This document shows positions 16,440-25,227 of a stretch of DNA of 50,066 nt, piece by piece. Location: the NCBI GenBank assembly GCA_018660465.1, contig JABJKH010000119.1:1-50066 (forward strand). The letters run 5' to 3'. Below the pieces are notes generated by a model. The model searched no databases, had not been told where the DNA came from, and worked only from the letters and a program-made list of their open reading frames with translations. How positions within the stretch are numbered: position 1 is the stretch's first letter; each line of letters starts with the position of its first letter. The translations under genes were made by a program, and so were the position numbers. This DNA comes from Rhodospirillaceae bacterium (GTDB lineage: Bacteria; Pseudomonadota; Alphaproteobacteria; Rhodospirillales; JABJKH01).

Positions 16440-17090
16440 TTACATCCCCCGCCGCATTTTCATCACCTGAAACAATACCGTCAGGTGCAGGATGATGAAG
16501 ATTGGGACGCCGAAACTTGGGAACAGGTTCAGTGGCCATATCTCCATCGGCCCACTGGTTACAGTCCCGCTGATCAGACTTGGGATGCTGCCAGCGGTGA
16601 GCATGGCTGTCCCCGCCGCGACAATAAAATCAAACAGACCTAACAAGTTCCACACGATAAAACGCCGACTCTTTACGAAATCTGGCCGACGGATGAGAGT
16701 TAGCACGATCATCGGCGCGCTGAGGCCGAGCAAGACATCACCCACACCCGCTGGCCAGGCAAAAAAACCCGGAAGCGTGCCCCACGCATAGAGCATCAGA
16801 AACGTAAATCCCAACACACGCCAGGATTGGAGCATGGTCAAAAAATGGATGTCACGGGTTAGGATATAATTTTGGAACCGCTTTGATCCGACGTAAAAGG
16901 CGAGGAACGTCGCCACTGGCACGGCGACTGAAAGAAGGATCGGACGGACAAGGGCATCTGGCCCCGCCGTGAAAACCCCGGTCATTCCGGCGGCCGCTGC
17001 AAGGCCAAACCACACTGTTAAGATTACCATAAAAATGGCTTTCTCGGTAAAACGGGATTCAGGTTTTGTATCGTAGGTTATAGCTGACAT
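16440..17090 (-). CDS. Multi-pass membrane protein, likely MarR-controlled
   Basis: A 216-residue protein with about seven hydrophobic segments and no family I recognise. The start is the ATG at 17090, with GGAGACC six or seven bases upstream. It lies directly downstream of the marR-like gene on the same strand, and a copy of the palindrome found in front of that regulator (TGTATATACA at 17113-17122) sits 23 bases upstream of this start. That placement suggests it is a regulatory target of the MarR protein. Confidence 0.75.
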   Translation of the reverse strand: MSAITYDTKPESRFTEKAIFMVILTVWFGLAAAAGMTGVFTAGPDALVRPILLSVAVPVATFLAFYVGSKRFQNYILTRDIHFLTMLQSWRVLGFTFLMLYAWGTLPGFFAWPAGVGDVLLGLSAPMIVLTLIRRPDFVKSRRFIVWNLLGLFDFIVAAGTAMLTAGSIPSLISGTVTSGPMEIWPLNLFPSFGVPIFIILHLTVLFQVMKMRRGM

Positions 17091-17112
17091 TTTAGGTCTC
17101 CATGGAGAAAGT

Positions 17113-17122
17113 TGTATATACA
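17113..17122. promoter_or_regulatory. Candidate MarR operator (second copy)
   Basis: TGTATATACA, a perfect 10-base palindrome, lies between the marR stop and the membrane-protein start. It repeats the core of the longer palindrome at 17641-17656. Confidence 0.6.
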
Positions 17123-17140
17123 TATAATTGGGGAAAATTT

Positions 17141-17599
17141 TTATCGTTCGGGATTACAGGCGACTTCAATCTTACCAAGTTGCGCCCTTAACACGTACCA
17201 AGGTTCCGGCTCCAGAGCGACGAGAACTTGGTGTTGTGCCTCCTGCCACAGCGGCAAAGCCTCCTCAAACATTGCATTGCCCAGTTCAGAAAGACGAAGG
17301 TTTCTAACCCGCCCATCGTCCATCCCAAAATTTTCAACTAAGCCCTTTTTCACAAGTAAGTTCAAATTGCGGGTTAGGGTCGTGCCATCGATCGCCAAAG
17401 CTTCAGATAAATCACCAATGTTGGCTTCCTTAAACCGCCGGAGCGAGGCCAAAAGGGTAAATTGGGTATTCCGTAAACCACACGGTTTTAAAGCCATATC
17501 GTAAAATCTTGCAGCTGTACGAGCTGCCCGACGAAGCCGATAACTGACGCAATCTCCCGGCTGTAAAATTTCCGCAGGCATGGGGTCTTGATCACTCAT
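17141..17599 (-). CDS. MarR family transcriptional regulator
   Basis: A 152-residue winged-helix protein. LRNTQFTLLASLRRFKEANIGDLSEALAIDGTTLTRNLNLLVKKGLVE is a MarR-type helix-turn-helix, and FGMDDGRVRNLRLSELG is the wing (D-x-R). Such dimers repress nearby genes and release DNA on binding a small phenolic ligand or on cysteine oxidation. The start is the ATG at 17599; the TTG at 17611 abuts the ribosome site. Matching palindromes lie 42-57 bases upstream of this start and just after the gene, pointing to autoregulation and control of the downstream membrane protein. Confidence 0.88.
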   Translation of the reverse strand: MSDQDPMPAEILQPGDCVSYRLRRAARTAARFYDMALKPCGLRNTQFTLLASLRRFKEANIGDLSEALAIDGTTLTRNLNLLVKKGLVENFGMDDGRVRNLRLSELGNAMFEEALPLWQEAQHQVLVALEPEPWYVLRAQLGKIEVACNPER

Positions 17600-17640
17600 G
17601 GGTTTTCCCAACTTCCTAAAATTCCAATGGCATAACCATT

Positions 17641-17656
17641 ATATGTATATACATAT
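17641..17656. promoter_or_regulatory. Candidate MarR operator upstream of the regulator gene
   Basis: ATATGTATATACATAT is a perfect 16-base palindrome just upstream of the MarR start. Its 10-base core recurs at 17113-17122 ahead of the next gene. MarR proteins commonly bind AT-rich palindromes of this size. Confidence 0.65.
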
Positions 17657-17736
17657 TTAAGTCAAATATCAAATAAACCAACATCTTCAAAACAAAGTTA
17701 CGACAAAAATTTGAGTAAATATGACGAAAACGAAGC

Positions 17737-17767
17737 CGGTTGAATACAATAGCATTCAACTTACCGG
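17737..17767. repeat. Inverted repeat upstream of the caspase-like gene
   Basis: GTTGAAT (17739-17745) and ATTCAAC (17754-17760) form a perfect 7-base inverted repeat with an 8-base spacer. It is extended by CCGG on each side, offset by three bases on the right. No T-run follows. It lies about 75-100 bases upstream of the TTG at 17840 and could be an operator or a 5' leader hairpin. Confidence 0.45.
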
Positions 17768-17839
17768 AATAATCCCCCTACCCCTTCCATTATCACAAGT
17801 AGATAGTTAAGCTGAAGCGCTATTCTAAGGGGGATTGAA

Positions 17840-19711
17840 TTGCCGAAGACGTTATTTTTTGTTGCTGCTTTAATTCTATTTGTCGGCTTACCAGGGGCTC
17901 GAATGTCTCTGCACGCGCTAGCAGCGGAAGCAGACAAGACAATCCAATACAAGTCGCCCCCCGTCGGCACAAAACTCATCTACGGCCCCTTAAAAGATTC
18001 AATTTCAGTCACAGAAATTGATGGGAATGCCACGACTTACGAATCTTCCAAGGTTGATCCCTACACCCGTTACGGAAACATCGTACAGATCACAGGCGAT
18101 CCCTATTCACCTTTTCACGGCAATATTGAAACCGAGTTAAGCGATGATAACAAAAAACTAGTAGACGCCTTCTGGCCTCTAAAAGTCGGCAATAAGATCA
18201 CCTATAAAATAGAAGAGAACTGGCCCCCCCGGTATTGGCAGGTGTGGTCTCTCACCTCTGTCGTCGACTCCATTGGACCGTTATATGTTGGCGGAAAATT
18301 CTACGCGTCGGTCAAAATTGTCACCAAAGGTCTGTCAGTTGAAAATTGTGCGTGTTCGACCTGGGCCGAAGAGGGTCGAAAGTTTGTTGAAACCGTTTGG
18401 CTTCATCCAGACACCGGCGTGATGCTCAAATTTGAGCGCACCTGGAGCGGTAAAGAGGCCACCTATGGCCACCCAAACGGCCACTTTGAACAAATGATAT
18501 TGGAGCAAGTAAAATTCCCGACTGGATCGAAATTAGTCATCAGGCCGCTTAATAAGGACGAGTTAAAACCCGAATATAATTTGGTCTCCGCTGAGAAAGC
18601 CCGCAAGACCGATGAAGCCAAACGCCGTGCCCTGCGTCAACGCTTAGAAACAATTCGACTTGCAAAAATCCAACGCAAAAAAGAGGCAGACGCTGAGCGC
18701 AAACGCCTTGCCGAAATAGAAAGGACCCGCCTTGCCGCCCTGGAATTGAACAAAGCCAAACAAAGCGCCTCTGCCATTGGTGGGGCAAATATTCTTAAGC
18801 AGCAATTGGCAAGTCTGCATCAACTTCGCGCCAATGGCCTTATTAATGAACAAGATTTTGCCTCAAAGAAGAAGGCCTTGCTGACGTGGTTCCTTGGTTT
18901 AAAACCGCCTTCGACGACTCAAACCGTGGCCCCACATCCCCAGCATGCCAACGTAAATAGAGAAACGACGATCGAACTTAATCTCGCTAAATATGCGGAC
19001 GTTCAATTCGGCGCCTACCACGCGCTCATCATTGGCTCCAACAACTACAAACACCTCCGAAAACTGAAAACCGCCAAGACTGACGCCGAAAGCATCGCTG
19101 ATGTTCTACGAACCTTCTATGGCTTTAAGGTAAAGCTTCTGACCGATGCCAGCCGGGACAATATCCTCGACGCCTTGGATGAATACCGAGAAAAGTTAAC
19201 CAGCGCAGACAACTTGCTGATTTATTACGCCGGCCACGGTTGGTTGGATAAGGGCTCTGACCGGGGCTACTGGCTGCCAGTTGATGCCAAAGCAAATCGT
19301 CGGCGCGATTGGCTTTCGACAGTCGACGTCACTGACACCCTGAAGGCGCTGAACGCCAAGCATGTTCTGGTAATGGCGGACAGTTGTTATTCTGGCACCT
19401 TGGTGCGCGGCATCAAGGTTCAAGCGCACATGCCTGATTACGTGCGCAAAGTCGCAAAGAAACGCGCGCGCCTGGTCATGACCTCTGGCGGGTTGGAACC
19501 GGTGGTTGATAGCGCCGGCGGCAACCACTCCCCCTTCGCCTCCACATTCCTCAATCTTCTTAGAACCAACAAAGGCGTCATGGACGGAACGAACATGTTC
19601 AGCAAATTGCGCCGACCGGTGATGCTGAAAGCCGACCAAACGCCGGAATATGCAGACGTCCGCAAGGCCGGGCACGAAGGTGGCGACTTTTTGTTTGTCA
19701 GACGGCGCTAG
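17840..19711 (+). CDS. Secreted caspase-fold (peptidase C14-like) protein with coiled coil
   Basis: A 623-residue protein. Residues 4-28 are a signal peptide. Residues 35-235 form an unrecognised extracytoplasmic domain. A charged coiled coil (about 252-310) leads to a short SHOCT-like helical hairpin (about 318-350). The caspase/metacaspase domain follows (about 388-620), with catalytic His466 in YYAGHG and Cys516 in ADSCYSG. Metacaspase-like enzymes cut after basic residues, often in a regulated manner. The start is TTG at 17840 with AGGGGGA six bases upstream; no better ATG exists before the signal sequence. No obvious protein substrate is encoded alongside. Confidence 0.9.
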   Translation: MPKTLFFVAALILFVGLPGARMSLHALAAEADKTIQYKSPPVGTKLIYGPLKDSISVTEIDGNATTYESSKVDPYTRYGNIVQITGDPYSPFHGNIETELSDDNKKLVDAFWPLKVGNKITYKIEENWPPRYWQVWSLTSVVDSIGPLYVGGKFYASVKIVTKGLSVENCACSTWAEEGRKFVETVWLHPDTGVMLKFERTWSGKEATYGHPNGHFEQMILEQVKFPTGSKLVIRPLNKDELKPEYNLVSAEKARKTDEAKRRALRQRLETIRLAKIQRKKEADAERKRLAEIERTRLAALELNKAKQSASAIGGANILKQQLASLHQLRANGLINEQDFASKKKALLTWFLGLKPPSTTQTVAPHPQHANVNRETTIELNLAKYADVQFGAYHALIIGSNNYKHLRKLKTAKTDAESIADVLRTFYGFKVKLLTDASRDNILDALDEYREKLTSADNLLIYYAGHGWLDKGSDRGYWLPVDAKANRRRDWLSTVDVTDTLKALNAKHVLVMADSCYSGTLVRGIKVQAHMPDYVRKVAKKRARLVMTSGGLEPVVDSAGGNHSPFASTFLNLLRTNKGVMDGTNMFSKLRRPVMLKADQTPEYADVRKAGHEGGDFLFVRRR

Positions 19712-19718
19712 AGGCCGG

Positions 19719-20150
19719 CTATTTCTTCAAACGGGTTGGGTCGATGGGAGGAGAATTCAGCGCAGCGGTCAGCCTGAGTTCCAGCGACTGCCTCGAAATG
19801 GGCTTGGTGACAAACCCATGAATGCCCGCTTTTACGACTTCCTGAATATTGGCCATGTCACCGTGTCCAGATACGATCAGAACGGGAATGTCCTTATGTT
19901 TGGGGTTCGGTGACTGACGTAGGGCTTTAACAAAACCGAAACCGTCTAGTTCCGGCATATCCAAATCGCAAATTATAATGTCAAATTCGCCGCGCGACCG
20001 GCGAACAGCCTCAAGCCCGAAGTTGCCATCTTCCGCTTCCATAACGCTTTTGACCCCAAGATCGCTCAAGACTCGAATGATCAATGTACGCATGTGCGCC
20101 TCATTATCGATCACCAAGATCTTCAATGTGGATAGGTCCGTAGAATTCAT
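19719..20150 (-). CDS. Single-domain response regulator (CheY-like)
   Basis: A 143-residue receiver domain with no output domain. The phosphorylated Asp62 is in CDLDMPELDG, Asp15 is the partner acid (one of the usual pair is Asn16), Ser94 follows the switch beta strand, and Lys116 is in FVTKP. Such proteins act by protein contact or as phosphate shuttles. It converges with the caspase-like gene, 7 bases apart. No kinase is adjacent; the two hybrid-less kinases at 2448 and 25228 are possible distant partners. The start has GGAGGGC upstream. Confidence 0.9.
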   Translation of the reverse strand: MNSTDLSTLKILVIDNEAHMRTLIIRVLSDLGVKSVMEAEDGNFGLEAVRRSRGEFDIIICDLDMPELDGFGFVKALRQSPNPKHKDIPVLIVSGHGDMANIQEVVKAGIHGFVTKPISRQSLELRLTAALNSPPIDPTRLKK

Positions 20151-20304
20151 CTTCGCCCTCCTTCAACGCATCAATCTAGTCAGCATGGAAAAAAATTACA
20201 ATATCTGGTCACGCCGCGTCACCACCCAGTCCGAGTGATAGGGTGGCCTAAGACAACAGATATTTTGGGCATGGAACCGCTGCAATGCCTTTCCAGCCTC
20301 AACT

Positions 20305-20332
20305 TTTACAAACACACGCGATGTGCTATAGT
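20305..20332 (+). promoter_or_regulatory. Predicted sigma-70-type promoter
   Basis: TTTACA (20305-20310) and TATAGT (20327-20332) are separated by 16 bases, each differing from consensus at one position. The expected transcript starts near 20339, about 43 bases before the ATG at 20382, which supports that start. Confidence 0.6.
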
Positions 20333-20381
20333 GATTTTGCAATCGAAAATGATCAGCAAAATGCTGGTTGAAGGGCAAGAA

Positions 20382-20723
20382 ATGGCCGAGATTCGAGATT
20401 TCTTTATCAACATCTTTAACGCCCGTCAGGACGCGGCGAGCAAAGCTGCCTCTACGTCCGCTGCCACGAAACCTAGTGCAGCACCAGAGGCACCAGAGGC
20501 CCCGCAAACCCAGCGCACCATCCGCGATACCGTGACGCTTTCGGATGGCGGGCAAAAGATTGTGAACTTAGCCCGTGGCAGCGAACTCGCCAATGAATTC
20601 CGCAATGCCCCGGTGGATAACGATTACGGCAAAAAGCTCGCCAAGGCCTTCGAAGACATCACCCGCGTCGCCCGCCTGTTCACCGAGACCTTCAAATCGG
20701 CTTTCTCCAGCCGTTCAAAATAG
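20382..20723 (+). CDS. Small soluble protein of unknown function
   Basis: A 113-residue protein starting at MAEIRDFFINIF, preceded by AAGGG. After an Ala-, Pro- and Glu-rich linker (about 20-45) comes a compact C-terminal region with VTLSDGGQKIVNLARG and a helix ending VARLFTETFKSAFSSRSK. There is no signal peptide and no membrane segment. No family is recognised. A longer frame back to 20235 exists, but the promoter at 20305-20332 would exclude it. Confidence 0.65.
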   Translation: MAEIRDFFINIFNARQDAASKAASTSAATKPSAAPEAPEAPQTQRTIRDTVTLSDGGQKIVNLARGSELANEFRNAPVDNDYGKKLAKAFEDITRVARLFTETFKSAFSSRSK

Positions 20724-20760
20724 CCTAAAGTTAGATATCCAATAATTCTCTGACAACGGA

Positions 20761-20778
20761 TCCTGGAGCCCTCCAGGA
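20761..20778. repeat. Perfect 8-base inverted repeat upstream of the cupin gene
   Basis: TCCTGGAG-CC-CTCCAGGA is an exact dyad centred 65 bases upstream of the cupin start and 46 bases after the previous stop. It has no following T-run, so it fits an operator at least as well as a terminator. Confidence 0.5.
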
Positions 20779-20834
20779 CTGAGAAGTATGAATGAGGGTT
20801 GGATGTTTAATTTATTTCAAGAGGATATCTTCAA

Positions 20835-21293
20835 ATGGCACTAAATGTACGAAGGGTTATCACTGGCCACGATAAAGCCGGCAAGGCCGTGGTGGTTTTC
20901 GACGACGCCAATAAATACCAAAGCAGCCGCCGTCCCAATATGAGCCGCCAGTTGATCTGGACCACGGAAGAACTACCCATCAAGATCGAAGAGAACGGCG
21001 AAGACAACGGTGCCCGAGAGATCGCAACGACCATCCCTGGGGGATCAGTCTTTCGGGTCATCGAATACCTCCCCGGCGTCACGCCGCGCAATCACCGCAC
21101 CGACAGCATTGATTACGCGGTGGTTATCTCCGGCGAAATTGATATGGAAATGGATGATACTGTTGTGCATTTGAAAGCTGGCGACGTTTTGGTCCAGCGG
21201 GCAACGATTCACAATTGGGTCAACAACGGCACTGAACCCTGCGTCATCGCCTTCGTGCTGATCAGTTCAGAGGGCGAAACGGCGGTCGGCTAG
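20835..21293 (+). CDS. Cupin domain protein
   Basis: A 152-residue single-cupin protein. The two conserved cupin motifs are visible at about 91-111 (NHRTDSIDYAVVISGEIDME) and 119-133 (LKAGDVLVQRATIHNW), giving potential metal ligands His92 and His132. The NHRTDSIDY form is seen in cupins found with catabolic genes, but their reactions are mostly unknown. The gene is alone, bounded by the dyad at 20761 upstream and a strong hairpin terminator downstream. Confidence 0.85.
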   Translation: MALNVRRVITGHDKAGKAVVVFDDANKYQSSRRPNMSRQLIWTTEELPIKIEENGEDNGAREIATTIPGGSVFRVIEYLPGVTPRNHRTDSIDYAVVISGEIDMEMDDTVVHLKAGDVLVQRATIHNWVNNGTEPCVIAFVLISSEGETAVG

Positions 21294-21301
21294 GCAAAGA
21301 A

Positions 21302-21336
21302 AAGCCCGGTACTCCTAAAGGGAATACCGGGCTTTA
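21302..21336. terminator. Bidirectional rho-independent terminator
   Basis: AAAGCCCGGTA (21302-21312) pairs perfectly with TACCGGGCTTT (21326-21336). T-rich flanks lie on each side, in the gap between the convergent cupin and tctC genes. Confidence 0.88.
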
Positions 21337-21355
21337 TTATCGCAGCATTTGGTTT

Positions 21356-22354
21356 CTAGCGCTTCAGAAGCCCCAATGCCTTTAAGACAACACGCATCTG
21401 AGCGTCTTTTTCGTCCTTGAACTTCACGAATTCCTTATGGCCCAGGAACTTCCCAGCCAGCATCCGTTTTTTGGCAAAACCCTTCCATTCTTTTGTTTCG
21501 ACGGTTTTGCGAAGAACACCTTCCCAATAAGAAATCATGTCGGCGGACAGGCCTTTCGGGCCAAACACTCCTCGGAAGTTGGCAACCACGGCATCGACAC
21601 CAAGCTCTCTCCAGGTCGGAATGTCTTTTGCCGCGCCGCCCAAACGCTCAGGTGCCGCAACAGCGACGATACGAAGCTTGCCTTTTTTATGATGTTTGAT
21701 GAACCCACCAATACTTGATTGTGCGGCATCAACGTGCCCACCCAAAAGATTGGTCCGGCCAATGCGTCCGGATTGGAAAATTACAAACTTCAAGGCACCC
21801 GGATCGATCCCGTACTTAAGCGCCGCCAGTGAAATTGCCATGTGATTTGAATTACCACGGCTCGTCGCTGTTCCAACTGCAACAGACTTCGGATCTTTCT
21901 TCATTTGTGCCAGCAAGGCCTTACCGTCCTTGTAGGGCGAGTCGCCTTTAACAGCGGTAGAAATATAGGCCTGCCCCATAACAACAAGCGGGGTCATTTG
22001 GTGTAAGCCGATTTTGGTGCGCCCAGTGAGATACGTCGACAACGCACTCGCACTGGCGATGCCCAAATAGTGACCGTCACCCCGATGCGCATCGATGTAC
22101 CCTAATTGGATCCCACCACCGCCACCGGCTTTATTGTGAACAATCACGTCTGCATCGACGAGCTTTTCAGACTTCCAAATCTTCTGCAGCATCCGGGCAA
22201 TCCGGTCTGGACCACAGCCGGCTTTGCACGTCGTTGAAATCTCAACGTTCTGTGACGGCTTCCAACCGGCATCCGCAGGTGTCGCGCCACTCGTCAGTGC
22301 TAGAAGACCAAAACCTACGACAGGCAATGCTATATATTTGAATTTTTTCAACAT
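21356..22354 (-). CDS. tctC: Tripartite tricarboxylate transporter substrate-binding protein (TctC family)
   Basis: A 332-residue periplasmic binding protein of the TctC/BUG family. It has a signal peptide (about 1-29, ending ADA) and the family segments IVHNKAGGGGGIQLGYI and SRGNSNHMAISLAAL. TctC captures a carboxylate, often a tri- or dicarboxylate or an aromatic acid, and delivers it to TctAB. Two cysteines (TTCKAGCGPD) near the binding cleft are unusual. The ATG at 22354 has GGGGAG eight bases upstream. It is the last gene of the tctB-tctA-tctC operon. Confidence 0.92.
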   Translation of the reverse strand: MLKKFKYIALPVVGFGLLALTSGATPADAGWKPSQNVEISTTCKAGCGPDRIARMLQKIWKSEKLVDADVIVHNKAGGGGGIQLGYIDAHRGDGHYLGIASASALSTYLTGRTKIGLHQMTPLVVMGQAYISTAVKGDSPYKDGKALLAQMKKDPKSVAVGTATSRGNSNHMAISLAALKYGIDPGALKFVIFQSGRIGRTNLLGGHVDAAQSSIGGFIKHHKKGKLRIVAVAAPERLGGAAKDIPTWRELGVDAVVANFRGVFGPKGLSADMISYWEGVLRKTVETKEWKGFAKKRMLAGKFLGHKEFVKFKDEKDAQMRVVLKALGLLKR

Positions 22355-22426
22355 AATTTTTCTCCCCGTTTGATTATTAGATTTCACGAACGACATTCAA
22401 ATGTGGAATTTAACTTAGGTCAATGG

Positions 22427-23926
22427 TTAAAGGCTCGCTTCACGTCTGTTGCGTACAAAGGATATGATGGCCGGGAGGAACATCGCCGTCAGCGCCAAGA
22501 TCAACAAGATGATGCAGATCGGGCCCGTGACCAAAGCCTTTAAGCTGCCATCAGAAATGATCAACGCCTGGCGGAAAGACTGCTCCATCAACTTGCCCAG
22601 GACGAGCCCCAGAATCAACGGCGGCACTGGAATTTTCAGCTTGCGGAAGACGTATCCGAGCCCGCCAAAGAACAGCAGGACATATAAATCGTAAGTGCTG
22701 TTGCTGATGGAATAAATTCCCACCGACGCCACGGCGAGAATAATCGAGAGTAAAATACCCGGCGGCAGATACAGCATTCGAACAAAGATACCAATCAAGG
22801 GCAAATTTAAGATAATCAGGAACACATTGCCGAGATACATGCTGTCGATCAGGCCCCAGACCAGTTCTGGATGGGTGTCGAACAATTCAGCCCCCGGCTC
22901 CAAGCCGTATAGAATAAACGCGCCCAGCAGGACTGCGGTCGTACCGGACCCAGGAATTCCCAACGTCAACAAAGGCACAAACGCGCCGCAGGTTGAGGCA
23001 TTATTGGCGGCCTCTGGGGCAGCGACGCCTTCAATTGCGCCGGTGCCGAATTCATGGCCGTTTTTGGATAGCTTTTGTTCTGTTGAATAGGCGATCACGG
23101 TCGCGATCGTGCCACCGGCGCCCGGTAGTATTCCAATAAAGAAACCGATTAAACCGCCTCTGATGATCGGCCGCCAGCAACGCTTCCATTCATCCAAGGT
23201 CATCAGCAGGCTACCTTGAATTTTCACCGGCATAAGTTGTCCCATGAACCATTTTTCGATGTTCACGAAGACTTCGGTCAGGGCAAACATGCCAACGATA
23301 ACGATCAGGAACGACACCCCTGTTTGCAACTCAGGCACATCAAACACATAGCGCGGCATGCCGGTTTGAAGGTCCATACCGATGGTCGCGATCATCAATC
23401 CAAAGAACGCAGCGAATAGTCCTTTGGCAGGAGACTTCCCCGCCAGCGACGAGACCGCCGACATGGAAAAGAACATCAGCATGAAGTATTCAGCCGGGCC
23501 AAATCGCAAAGCGAACTCGGCAAACGGGATGGCTAAGAACGACAACCCCAAAATCCCGATGGTCCCGGCTGCGAATGATGCCACGGCAGCCGACGCCAAC
23601 GCAGCCCCTGCCCGCCCCTTCTTCGCCATAGGATAGCCATCCACAGTGGTCATGGATGCAGAGGCAGAGCCCGGAGTATTGATCAGCACAGCCGACGCCG
23701 TATTGCCATACATCGCGCCATAATAAATGCCCGACAGCATGATCAGTGCCGGGATCGGGTTCATGCCATAGGTCATCGGCAGCAACAGTGCGATCCCTGC
23801 AGACGATCCAATACCCGGCATCATACCAATGACGGTACCCAGAACCGCGCCGATAAACAGAAATAAAATATTCTGCCACTGCAGGGCCACGCTAAACCCG
23901 TTCATTATGTGATCGATTGTTTCCAT
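22427..23926 (-). CDS. tctA: Tripartite tricarboxylate transporter large permease (TctA family)
   Basis: A 499-residue permease with about twelve hydrophobic segments. The TctA hallmarks are GTVIGMMPGIGSSAGIALLLPMTYGM near residue 33 and LLTLGIPGSGTTAVLLGAF, two Gly/Pro-rich repeats that line the transport path. Together with TctB it forms the sodium- or proton-driven membrane part of the transporter. It lies 17 bases after tctB and 72 bases before tctC. Confidence 0.95.
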   Translation of the reverse strand: METIDHIMNGFSVALQWQNILFLFIGAVLGTVIGMMPGIGSSAGIALLLPMTYGMNPIPALIMLSGIYYGAMYGNTASAVLINTPGSASASMTTVDGYPMAKKGRAGAALASAAVASFAAGTIGILGLSFLAIPFAEFALRFGPAEYFMLMFFSMSAVSSLAGKSPAKGLFAAFFGLMIATIGMDLQTGMPRYVFDVPELQTGVSFLIVIVGMFALTEVFVNIEKWFMGQLMPVKIQGSLLMTLDEWKRCWRPIIRGGLIGFFIGILPGAGGTIATVIAYSTEQKLSKNGHEFGTGAIEGVAAPEAANNASTCGAFVPLLTLGIPGSGTTAVLLGAFILYGLEPGAELFDTHPELVWGLIDSMYLGNVFLIILNLPLIGIFVRMLYLPPGILLSIILAVASVGIYSISNSTYDLYVLLFFGGLGYVFRKLKIPVPPLILGLVLGKLMEQSFRQALIISDGSLKALVTGPICIILLILALTAMFLPAIISFVRNRREASL

Positions 23927-23943
23927 ATGCCTGATGAATTCTA

Positions 23944-24399
23944 CTAGTAGAAAAGAGGTCCCGGAGCGAGTTTAACCTCGAGAAGCTGGGTGAATATGAT
24001 GTAAATGCTGAATGAAAATGTAACCGACACGATGGCGTTGGTGCGAAGATGTCCGCGATTGAAAACCGACATCATACCGAGCAGGAACAACGAACAAGAG
24101 ATCGCAAATCCGAACCACTCAAAGATGGTGAAGTATAATCCGATCCAGACCATGACACCGATAATCGCGAGGGGGCGACTGGGAACGCGCTGTTCGCCGA
24201 GCTCGGGCGAGTCATCTTGTTCTTTGAGACCTTCGATGAAGACGAAAATACCACAGAGGGATAATCCCACACCGATTAAATATGGAAACAACTGGGGACC
24301 AATAGGATCACCAATATCTTCAACCGGAAGCGAATAAGTTAAATATAAGTAAGTTATCGACAGGGCTAAAATACCGATGCCCAGGATTCGATCCCGCAT
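23944..24399 (-). CDS. tctB: Tripartite tricarboxylate transporter small subunit (TctB family)
   Basis: A 151-residue protein with four membrane segments and the TctB features DPIGPQLFPYLIGVGLSLCG and a conserved C-terminal helix pair. The start is the ATG at 24399 with GGGGAG seven bases upstream; the 25 codons before it look untranslated. It is the first gene of the transporter operon. The GGGGAGAA ribosome sites of tctB and tctC are nearly identical. Confidence 0.9.
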   Translation of the reverse strand: MRDRILGIGILALSITYLYLTYSLPVEDIGDPIGPQLFPYLIGVGLSLCGIFVFIEGLKEQDDSPELGEQRVPSRPLAIIGVMVWIGLYFTIFEWFGFAISCSLFLLGMMSVFNRGHLRTNAIVSVTFSFSIYIIFTQLLEVKLAPGPLFY

Positions 24400-24596
24400 A
24401 AAATTCTCCCCGTGACGGAATTCCGCTTGAGTTGCCCGTCTTTTTATTCGACTGACCTTGCCCTTTCGATGCAACTAACGTCAACCCCAATGGCATAGGA
24501 GTAATGGGGGGTGTGATGGTCATCAATTCCAATAGTGTTCAAAATTTTATACTATCGCTTCTCGTTTAAATCTGATCAAATTAGGAGCGTTTGACC

Positions 24597-25067
24597 ATGT
24601 ACATCAGGATTCTCTTTATCTTCCTCCTCGCCATCGTGATAGGGCTGTCTGGCCTGAACACTCCTGTTAACGCCGCCGGGTCCTCTGATGACGAACCCTC
24701 AAAATCTGACGTCGATTTTGCTTCCGGGAAGTCGGCTTTGAAAGCTGGCAACTACAAACTCGCCATTCGGAATTTTCAGCGAGTCATCGAAACCAATCCG
24801 AATAATGCGGATGCGCTGAACTACCTCGGCTATAGCTACCGCAAAATGGGCAATTTCAAAGTCTCACTGCCTTATTATAAAAAGGCACTGGCGATCAATC
24901 CTGGTCACCGTGGCGCGCGGGAATATTTAGGTGAGCTTTATTTACAGACCGGCAACTTGAAGGCCGCCAAAGCACAGCTGGAAAAATTAGATAGTCTCTG
25001 CACCTTCGGCTGTGAAGAATTCGACGACCTGAAAAAGGCGATCACCACTTATGAGACGAAGAAATAG
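24597..25067 (+). CDS. Secreted TPR protein
   Basis: A 156-residue protein with a signal peptide (about 1-27, ending NAA) and about three tetratricopeptide repeats between residues 44 and 130, for example NPNNADALNYLGYSYRKMGN. Cys and Phe residues near the end (CTFGCEEFDD) could form a disulfide. TPR proteins bind partner proteins, and this one would do so in the periplasm. The ATG at 24597 is chosen over the TTG at 24591 because AGGAG lies nine bases upstream. It is followed by the periplasmic-sensor histidine kinase, 160 bases away. Confidence 0.82.
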   Translation: MYIRILFIFLLAIVIGLSGLNTPVNAAGSSDDEPSKSDVDFASGKSALKAGNYKLAIRNFQRVIETNPNNADALNYLGYSYRKMGNFKVSLPYYKKALAINPGHRGAREYLGELYLQTGNLKAAKAQLEKLDSLCTFGCEEFDDLKKAITTYETKK

Positions 25068-25227
25068 CCAAGACACTAATGCTGAACACACGAAACCATT
25101 ACCAAAGGATAATCAATACTATTCCATTAGTCTTAGAATTTTTCTATAATTTAAGACCGAGATATTTTAAATTCAAAGAATATTCGGTGTAAATTTTAAG
25201 GCAATAATTAAAGGCAAAAAGGATTTG

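Noticed and set aside
19196-19675. Long minus-strand frame opposite the caspase domain
   Set aside because: The plus-strand frame has intact catalytic motifs; this is its mirror.
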